Below, piece after piece: positions 30,177-34,730 of a stretch of DNA of 34,730 nucleotides. The number at the start of each line of letters is the position of its first letter. Within the stretch, counting starts at the first letter, position 1. Under the pieces are notes generated by a model. It searched no databases and was not told where the DNA came from. It worked only from the letters and a program-made list of their open reading frames with translations. Source of the stretch: an archaeon (GTDB lineage: Archaea > Nanobdellota > Nanobdellia > Pacearchaeales > GW2011-AR1); contig JAUYLQ010000034.1 of assembly GCA_030699005.1 (NCBI GenBank), positions 1 through 34,730 of the forward strand, in the 5' to 3' direction. A program made the translations under genes and the position numbers.

Positions 30177-30275
30177 ATGGCAAAAAAGGCATACAGCGAA
30201 GAAGACGAAGACTTCGAAGATGACAAAGAAGGCAAAGATGACGATGGAGACTTCGAAGAAGACGAAGACTACTAG
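30177..30275 (+). CDS. extremely acidic 32-aa micro-protein
   Basis: A 33-codon frame encodes MAKKAYSEEDEDFED... ending EEDEDY: 18 of 32 residues are Asp or Glu (10 Asp, 8 Glu), with four Lys, two Phe and two Tyr. It has the strongest translation signal in the window, GGAGGG six bases before the ATG, and a TATA element at a distance that gives a short leader. Codon choice is unlike the AT-rich neighbours (both Phe TTC, both Tyr TAC, Asp mostly GAC), which suggests high expression. CTTCGAAG occurs twice (30212-30219 and 30251-30258), reflecting an internal repeat DFE(E/D)D. I know no family. It could bind cations, a basic protein or mimic nucleic acid; all are guesses. Confidence 0.7.
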   Translation: MAKKAYSEEDEDFEDDKEGKDDDGDFEEDEDY

Positions 30276-30471
30276 GTTTAAATCTTTTGATTTCTTAATT
30301 TTTATATTTTAATAGTTGGCGGTTTCGTAAAGTTTTTAATAAAATTAGTTCTAAATCGGATAATCTTTTTTTAATGGGGATTCTTAGTCAATCTAACTCA
30401 GAAATCTTTCTTAATAAGTTCATTTAAGGTACCTCTTAATGAAGTTAGGTTGAGATTAAACCGTTAAAAAG
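30276..30471. other. AT-rich intergenic region, no convincing gene
   Basis: I see no convincing gene here. A 17-codon frame at 30374 lacks a properly spaced TATA or Shine-Dalgarno site. One imperfect inverted repeat (CAATCTAACT at 30389-30398 against AGTTAGGTTG at 30443-30452, one mismatch) could form a weak RNA stem. T-runs around 30366-30372 may terminate the micro-protein transcript. Confidence 0.4.
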
Positions 30472-30708
30472 TTAGTATCTTCTTTCAGGAATGTGAACAA
30501 GGCATCCAGAACAAATTGCTTGGTCTTCTTTTGTAACGGGGTTTTTTACAAACTTATAATACCCTGGCCTTAATTCCTGCTTGCAGTTAGAGCACTTTTT
30601 ATCCTGCTTTTTCATTAATTCTTCACGGCCCGAACTTGCAATTTTTACATCCTTCAATTTTCTTGATTTCAAAGCATTTATGTAATTGCTTGAATCGATG
30701 GTTGTCAT
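30472..30708 (-). CDS. small zinc-finger protein, 78 aa
   Basis: The C-terminal half carries two Cys pairs, CSNC and CSGC, separated by about 27 residues (KCSNCKQELRPGYYKFV ... DQAICSGCLVHIPERRY), a zinc-ribbon-like pattern. The N-terminal half is a charged helix (YINALKSRKLKDVKIASSGR). No family is recognised. The start is supported by TTATAAAT at 30731-30738, centred 26.5 nt upstream. It is divergent from the DHH gene at 30813, which has its own TATA. A nucleic-acid- or protein-binding role is plausible for such a ribbon but unproven. Confidence 0.78.
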   Translation of the reverse strand: MTTIDSSNYINALKSRKLKDVKIASSGREELMKKQDKKCSNCKQELRPGYYKFVKNPVTKEDQAICSGCLVHIPERRY

Positions 30709-30812
30709 GTAAAACTAAGATTTCTCGAGATTATAAATTTAATTATCCTGCTTGACAATATTACTTCGGAGCCATTACCAAATTTTAAATAGGGGTCTCT
30801 CTTTTTTCCTTC

Positions 30813-31850
30813 ATGAACGTGGAATACCTAGTTGGTTCAAAAGATGATTTTTTAAGGTTTTTGGACTCTATTGGGCTTTATGACAAAGTGGCTGTTTTAA
30901 CTCATAATGACCTGGATGGAGTTGCCTCAGGCATATTCATTGAAAAAATTCTTGAAGCAAAGGGGATAAAACTGGATTATATCAATTTCCTAGATATTAA
31001 AATTGATATGGTCAAAGAAATTTCGATTAATTTAAAGGAAAGGGGGATTACAAAAGTTTTTTTTAGTGATTTAAACGTTGAATCAATTGACCCTGAAGGT
31101 TACGAAGACCTGAGAAGAGAAAAAGATGTTTTTTTGATTGACCACCATCCTATTCCTGAAAACCTAAAAGATAAGTCAAACATGATAAAAACCATTTCTG
31201 AGGATTGTGCCGCACTTGACGTTTTTGTTCTTGGTGAAGAAATTCTGGATTATCCATCATGGGGATGGCTGGTTTCTGCTGCAATTTTTGCGGATTACTC
31301 TTTTAGGTTGGAAAAAAATTTTAATTTTTTGAAATCTTTTTATCCGGAAGCAACTTTTGAAAATTTGTCATCTTCAGTTCCGGGATTAAATGCAAGAAAA
31401 ATTTCTTCAGCTTTAGTTTATTATAAGAATGATGTTACTCATGTTTACAATCTTTTGAAAGAAAGAAATCTGGAAGAACTTTCCGAAATTCATGAATTAA
31501 TTGAAGAAGAGGTCTATAAAATTGTTGACGATTTCTCCATCCATAAAGAATATTTTCCAGAAAGGGATATTTATTTTTATGAGATAAAGTCCCGGTTTGA
31601 TGTCCTTAGTTATGTTGCAACTTTAATTGCGGGGGCAGATATGGAAAAAAATTTTCTTTTTATGTACAGGGGGAAAGAAATGATTAAGTTCTCCGCAAGA
31701 AGTTCAAAATCAAAAATTAATATGGGGGAATTAATGAAAAAAGGTGTTGAAGGTTTCCCTGGAGCTGACGGAGGAGGGCATTCTGAAGCAGCGGCTGCAA
31801 AAATTATGCCGGAGAATTTGGAAGCTTTCAAAAAAAGAGTTTTAGAGTAA
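30813..31850 (+). CDS. DHH-family (DHH-DHHA1) phosphoesterase, second copy type
   Basis: A 345-residue DHH-DHHA1 protein with all metal motifs in canonical form: VLTHNDLDGVAS (His31, Asp33, Asp35), FFSDLN (Asp86), LIDHHP (110-112), an Asp in AAIFADYS, and DGGGHSEAAAAKI near the C-terminus. This motif I matches RecJ/oligoribonuclease/c-di-NMP phosphodiesterases better than the DHH protein at 16431. It should hydrolyse phosphodiester bonds in short nucleic acids or cyclic dinucleotides; which one is undecided. The start has TTTTAAAT at 30783-30790, centred 26.5 nt upstream. The two DHH proteins share fold but little sequence, so they are not recent duplicates. Confidence 0.9.
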   Translation: MNVEYLVGSKDDFLRFLDSIGLYDKVAVLTHNDLDGVASGIFIEKILEAKGIKLDYINFLDIKIDMVKEISINLKERGITKVFFSDLNVESIDPEGYEDLRREKDVFLIDHHPIPENLKDKSNMIKTISEDCAALDVFVLGEEILDYPSWGWLVSAAIFADYSFRLEKNFNFLKSFYPEATFENLSSSVPGLNARKISSALVYYKNDVTHVYNLLKERNLEELSEIHELIEEEVYKIVDDFSIHKEYFPERDIYFYEIKSRFDVLSYVATLIAGADMEKNFLFMYRGKEMIKFSARSSKSKINMGELMKKGVEGFPGADGGGHSEAAAAKIMPENLEAFKKRVLE

Positions 31851-31894
31851 TTTTGAATATAAATCTTTATTAATCTTTTTTGTTAATCTCTTTA

Positions 31895-32077
31895 ATGGTT
31901 AAAAATCTGTGTGATTTGCTGAAGAACTCCGCAAAATGTTTATTGAGCGGTTTTGACAATGGTTTTGGGGCTTTTGGGTATTTTAAAATCGATTCGGAAT
32001 TTTTGATTAAAAAATATTATTACAAAATTCTTGACTCTCTTGGAAAGTATGAAACTCAGGCTCCTGTTTCAAAATAG
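31895..32077 (+). CDS. hypothetical small protein, 60 aa
   Basis: The peptide starts MVKNLCDLLKNSAKCLLSGF, contains a glycine/aromatic centre (DNGFGAFGYFKID) and ends in a polar helix (KKYYYKILDSLGKYETQAPV). No family is recognised. I chose ATG 31895 over an in-frame start at 31880 because TTATTAAT (31867-31874) is centred 24.5 nt upstream of it. It lies between the DHH and MBL genes, each with its own TATA. Probably real, function unknown. Confidence 0.6.
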   Translation: MVKNLCDLLKNSAKCLLSGFDNGFGAFGYFKIDSEFLIKKYYYKILDSLGKYETQAPVSK

Positions 32078-32122
32078 AAAATAACATAAAAACTTAAAAA
32101 GCGATTTTTTCTTTTTAGAATT

Positions 32123-32788
32123 ATGAAAGTAGGAGAAGTTGAAATTGACTGGCTTGGTCACTCCGGATTTTTGATAAAAAATTCAAAGATAATCTACATC
32201 GATCCCTTTAAGATAAAAGAAGGTTTGCCAAAAGCGGATTTAATTTTAATTACTCATGGGCATTATGATCATTGTAGTTATGAAGACATTGGAAAAATTA
32301 TCCAGGATGGAACAAGGATAATTATGACCGCGGACTCTCAAAGCAAAGTAGCTCGTTTTCAGGTCCCAATCAGAATGGAAGTTGTTTCCCCCGGACAGGA
32401 AGTTGACCTTGGAATATTAAAAATTTCAACAGTTCCCGCATACAACATTGACAAAACTTTTCATCCAAAAGAGGAAAGTCTTGTTGGGTATCTGATAAAA
32501 ACTAATGATGTTATAATATATCATGCAGGTGACACAGACGTTATTCCTGAAATGCAAAAGTTAACGGGTCACAATCAACCTGATAAACAATTTGTTGCAC
32601 TTCTGCCTATTGGTGGGAGGTTTACGATGAGTGCTGAAGAAGCTGCTGAAGCGGCGAAGATAATCAAGCCAACAATAGCAATTCCAATGCACTGGGGGAC
32701 GATTATTGGTTCAAAAGAAGATGCTCTTGAGTTTAAAGAACTCTGCCAAGCCGAGGGAATCAGAGCTGAAATTTTGGAGAAGATTTAA
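32123..32788 (+). CDS. MBL-fold metal-dependent hydrolase (UPF0173 / UlaG-like)
   Basis: The 221-residue protein has the metallo-beta-lactamase metal motif THGHYDH (His45, His47, Asp49, His50), YHAGDTD for the bridging Asp, and IPMHWGT as the last His ligand. The order matches the UPF0173/UlaG-like branch of metal-dependent hydrolases, which have no agreed physiological substrate in archaea. No signal peptide is present, so it is cytoplasmic. The start has TTAAAAAG-type sequence about 26 nt upstream (CTTAAAAAG near 32093-32101). Confidence 0.92.
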   Translation: MKVGEVEIDWLGHSGFLIKNSKIIYIDPFKIKEGLPKADLILITHGHYDHCSYEDIGKIIQDGTRIIMTADSQSKVARFQVPIRMEVVSPGQEVDLGILKISTVPAYNIDKTFHPKEESLVGYLIKTNDVIIYHAGDTDVIPEMQKLTGHNQPDKQFVALLPIGGRFTMSAEEAAEAAKIIKPTIAIPMHWGTIIGSKEDALEFKELCQAEGIRAEILEKI

Positions 32789-32823
32789 GATATCTTTTTA
32801 ATTGGAAGGTTAGTTAATTTTTC

Positions 32824-33390
32824 ATGTCTGAATACAATTTTCTCCAGAGAAAAAATGATGTCTTAGGTAAAAAGGACAAGTCTTATGCAGAAATGTGGGA
32901 TGAAAGGATAAGGAGTCTTTGTGAAAAAATAAACAAGAGTCCAAACTATTACACAACTTCGTCGTGTTCAGGCCGGATTCTTTTAATGGTAGACCAGGAG
33001 AAAAAAGGTGCCGGGCTTTTTATCTGGGTAAGTCACGATAAAATAAATTTGAAAGAATTGAAGGAAGCTTTGCTGAGTTTTAAAGGAAAGGAACTTTTAA
33101 AATTCAAGTGTGAACCCCCCATACTTCACATTGTTTGCAAAAACCTTTCTTTTGCAGAAGAAATTTTAGAAAAAGGACAAAAATCCGGATGGAAAAATTC
33201 AGGCATAATCAACTTAAAAAGAAATGTTGTTGTTGAACTTCATGGAACTGAAAAACTGGAGTTTCCCATTTTTAGGGAGGGAAAATTTCTTGTTGATGAC
33301 GAATTTTTGGAGCTCGTTGCTCGAAAAAGCAACAAAAAATTGGAAAAGGGCTGGAAACGAATAGGAAGTTTGAATGCTGCAATTTCGTAA
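32824..33390 (+). CDS. taw3: tRNA(Phe) wybutosine-pathway methyltransferase Taw3
   Basis: Taw3/TYW3 methylates the 4-demethylwyosine-derived base at position 37 of tRNA-Phe. The family signature YYTTSSCSGRI is exact at about residues 42-52, followed by GLFIWVSHDKI, FKCEPPILHIVCKNL, KSGWKNSGIINLKRNVVVEL and a C-terminal KLEKGWKRIGSL. At 188 residues it is a normal stand-alone archaeal form. TTTTTAATT (about 32795-32803) is 25 nt before the ATG. Other wyosine genes (taw1, taw2) are not in the window. Confidence 0.93.
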   Translation: MSEYNFLQRKNDVLGKKDKSYAEMWDERIRSLCEKINKSPNYYTTSSCSGRILLMVDQEKKGAGLFIWVSHDKINLKELKEALLSFKGKELLKFKCEPPILHIVCKNLSFAEEILEKGQKSGWKNSGIINLKRNVVVELHGTEKLEFPIFREGKFLVDDEFLELVARKSNKKLEKGWKRIGSLNAAIS

Positions 33391-33421
33391 CTTTTTTATA
33401 ATCCACTTTCCTTAAATTTTG

Positions 33422-33649
33422 ATGAATAAGAGTGATTTATGTAACTACATAAATTCGAACTTGAAAAGGGGTTTTAATATTGAAGAAGTAAGGCAACAGC
33501 TTTTGTCCCGTGGATTTTCCGATTATGACATAAATGAAGCAATCTCCAACTCAAATTACGAAGAGAAATCGGTAAAGGAAGATCCAAAACAGAAGGCTGA
33601 AAAAATAGAATCAATTGAAGGCTGGGATAGTGACCTTGAAGAGGATTAA
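33422..33649 (+). CDS. hypothetical small acidic protein with UBA-like helix pattern, 75 aa
   Basis: The N-terminal 45 residues contain CNYINSNLKRGFNIEEVRQQ followed by LLSRGFSDYDINEAI, a two-helix pattern reminiscent of UBA/CUE-type or other short helical repeats. The tail is acidic and ends EGWDSDLEED. No family is certain. I chose ATG 33422 (a TTG precedes it) because TTTTATAAT (33394-33402) lies about 24 nt upstream. It sits between taw3 and ftsZ. Confidence 0.6.
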   Translation: MNKSDLCNYINSNLKRGFNIEEVRQQLLSRGFSDYDINEAISNSNYEEKSVKEDPKQKAEKIESIEGWDSDLEED

Positions 33650-33686
33650 TTTTTCTTTTTGAAAGCATTCTTTAATTCACATAAAG

Positions 33687-33769
33687 ATATTTAAATAAAA
33701 ACGAGTTCTTTCTTCTTAATAGGGAGACTTTGTATAACAAAGTCTTAAAAGATAAGAAAAAAGGAGGAG
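33687..33769 (+). promoter_or_regulatory. ftsZ promoter and structured 5' leader
   Basis: ATATTTAAATAAAA (33687-33700) is a strong TATA element. Transcription would start near 33720, giving a leader of about 60 nt. The leader holds a perfect 8-bp hairpin, AGACTTTG-TATAA-CAAAGTCT (33725-33745), and a Shine-Dalgarno run GGAGGAG (33763-33769), 13 nt before the ATG. Among the clearly leaderless neighbours this leader stands out and suggests post-transcriptional control or RNA stability. Confidence 0.65.
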
Positions 33770-33782
33770 ATTAAAAAAATTT

Positions 33783-34730
33783 ATGGTACTTGATTTTGCA
33801 AAAGAAGCAATTCAAAATGCTGGAACCCACAGTATAAACTTTGATGAATTAAAAGCAGGTAAAGCTGCAATTAAAGTTATAGGAATGGGTGGATGCGGTT
33901 CGAATATGATTACCTGGCTTTTTAACAAAGGAATTAACGGAGCAACAATTTATGCTGCTAACACTGATGCTTTGCACCTAAGTGTGACAAAAGCTGATGA
34001 GAAAATTCTTTTGGGTAAAGAGTTGACCCGTGGACTTGGAGCAGGCGGAAAACCTACAAGAGGTAGAGAAGCTGCTAAGGAGTCTTTAGTTGACTTAAAA
34101 AAAGCGGTCCAGGGAGCAGATATGGTTTTTGTCCTTGCCGGTGAAGGTGGAGGAACAGGAACAGGTTCAGCGCCAGTTGTGGCACAGCTTGCAAAGGAAA
34201 CAGGGGCAGTAGTTATTGGTGTTGTTACAATGCCTTTCGAATCTGAAAAAGCAAGAATCGACAAAGCTGAATTCGGTCTGCAAGAACTAAGAGAAGCAAC
34301 AGACACTTGTATCGTTCTTGATAACAACAGACTGGTTGACATTGCAGGACAGCTTCCTTTAGAACAGGCATTTGCAGTTGCAAACGAACTTGTGTCGACG
34401 ATGGTTAAAGGAATAGTTGAAACAATTACTTTGCCTTCTTTAATTAACCTGGACTATGCTGATGTTTCTGCTATTATGAAAAATGGCGGAGTTGCAGTTA
34501 TAGGAATTGGTGAATCAGATGCTACAGACAGAGTGCATGAATCAGTAAAGCAAGCCCTTACTCATCCTCTACTTGATGTGGATTACAAAGGTGCAAGCGG
34601 AGCTTTAGTGCATATTACTTGTGGTCCTGATTTGAAATTGGAAGAATTTGATGTGATTGGTAGAACTGTTTCAGAAAACTTGAGTGCAGATGCACAAGTT
34701 ATTATTGGAGCAAGAATCAGTAAAGACTTT
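33783..34730 (+). CDS. ftsZ: cell-division GTPase FtsZ (3' end outside window)
   Basis: FtsZ polymerises at midcell into the division ring. The 316 visible residues cover the GTPase domain and most of the C-terminal domain: GMGGCGSNM (35-42), the tubulin signature GGGTGTGSAP (122-131), the PFESEKARI segment, NNRL (181-184), and the T7 loop NLDYADV with its catalytic Asp residues (224, 227). The frame is open to the window edge, so the last part, including any polymerisation tail, is unseen. The N-terminus (MVLDFAKEAIQNAGTHSINF) is short, as in other archaeal FtsZ. The gene is preceded by a hairpin leader with a Shine-Dalgarno site. Some archaea carry two FtsZ; which of them this is cannot be decided here. 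Confidence 0.96.
   Translation, partial: MVLDFAKEAIQNAGTHSINFDELKAGKAAIKVIGMGGCGSNMITWLFNKGINGATIYAANTDALHLSVTKADEKILLGKELTRGLGAGGKPTRGREAAKESLVDLKKAVQGADMVFVLAGEGGGTGTGSAPVVAQLAKETGAVVIGVVTMPFESEKARIDKAEFGLQELREATDTCIVLDNNRLVDIAGQLPLEQAFAVANELVSTMVKGIVETITLPSLINLDYADVSAIMKNGGVAVIGIGESDATDRVHESVKQALTHPLLDVDYKGASGALVHITCGPDLKLEEFDVIGRTVSENLSADAQVIIGARISKDF

Noticed and set aside
30374..30427. A 17-codon frame beginning ATGGGGATTCTT
   Set aside because: No properly spaced TATA or Shine-Dalgarno site and no codon bias like the acidic micro-protein.
1..34730. CRISPR array, insertion sequence, integrase or phage block
   Set aside because: No regularly spaced repeats, no transposase or recombinase motifs, and no flanking inverted repeats with target duplications were seen.

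Overview
The window reads as chromosomal DNA of a low-GC archaeon. Archaeal markers are TFE (11018-11788), homotetramer-type tRNA-splicing endonuclease EndA (1563-2090), deoxyhypusine synthase (13372-14370), the archaeal Gln-tRNA amidotransferase pair GatD/GatE (22625-25645), archaeal-type ProRS, AspRS and AsnRS, and Taw3 of the archaeal wyosine pathway (32824-33390). Bacterial-type LeuRS, short bacterial-type AlaRS and bacterial-type DisA in the same stretch, with very tight packing and many small orphan genes, suggest a DPANN lineage (Pacearchaeota/Woesearchaeota-like). That placement is an inference from memory; no search was run.

Layout. 1-6380: 3' end of cysS, a winged-helix protein, endA, leuS, an orphan, and a membrane-anchored transglutaminase-like protein. 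6421-10886 (minus strand): alaS, a membrane-bound winged-helix regulator and a secreted Asn-rich protein, preceded by two abutting coiled-coil orphans. 11018-13106: tfe, rhomboid protease, SpoIIM-like membrane protein; a two-helix membrane peptide gene converges on them. 13372-17474: deoxyhypusine synthase, DisA, an orphan, a DHH phosphoesterase. 17767-20144 (minus): proS and an HtrA-like protease, divergent from tRNA-Arg(UCG). 20377-22569: a large modular surface protein. 22625-30008: gatD, a small antisense gene, gatE, a GNAT acetyltransferase, aspS, an Lrp regulator (minus), a YbaK-like deacylase and asnS. 30177-34730: an acidic micro-protein, a zinc-finger protein, a second DHH protein, an MBL hydrolase, taw3, small orphans and the 5' part of ftsZ.

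Functionally the window is dominated by aminoacyl-tRNA synthesis and tRNA quality: six synthetases (Cys, Leu, Ala, Pro, Asp, Asn), the GatDE amidotransferase, a probable trans-editing deacylase, a tRNA splicing endonuclease, a tRNA-modification enzyme and a tRNA gene. The second theme is the cell surface and membrane: rhomboid, HtrA, transglutaminase-like, SpoIIM-like, pilin-signal surface protein, secreted protein. A possible third theme is c-di-AMP signalling (DisA with DHH phosphoesterases).

Promoters are unusually legible. Most genes have a TTTAAA/TTATAA-type TATA element centred about 24-28 nt before the start codon, so most mRNAs should be leaderless; I used this spacing to choose several start codons. 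A few genes (ftsZ, the acidic micro-protein and probably the secreted protein) instead have a leader with a Shine-Dalgarno-like purine run. At two divergent gene pairs a single palindromic TATA box lies exactly midway between both start points. I see no CRISPR array, insertion sequence, integrase or rRNA.
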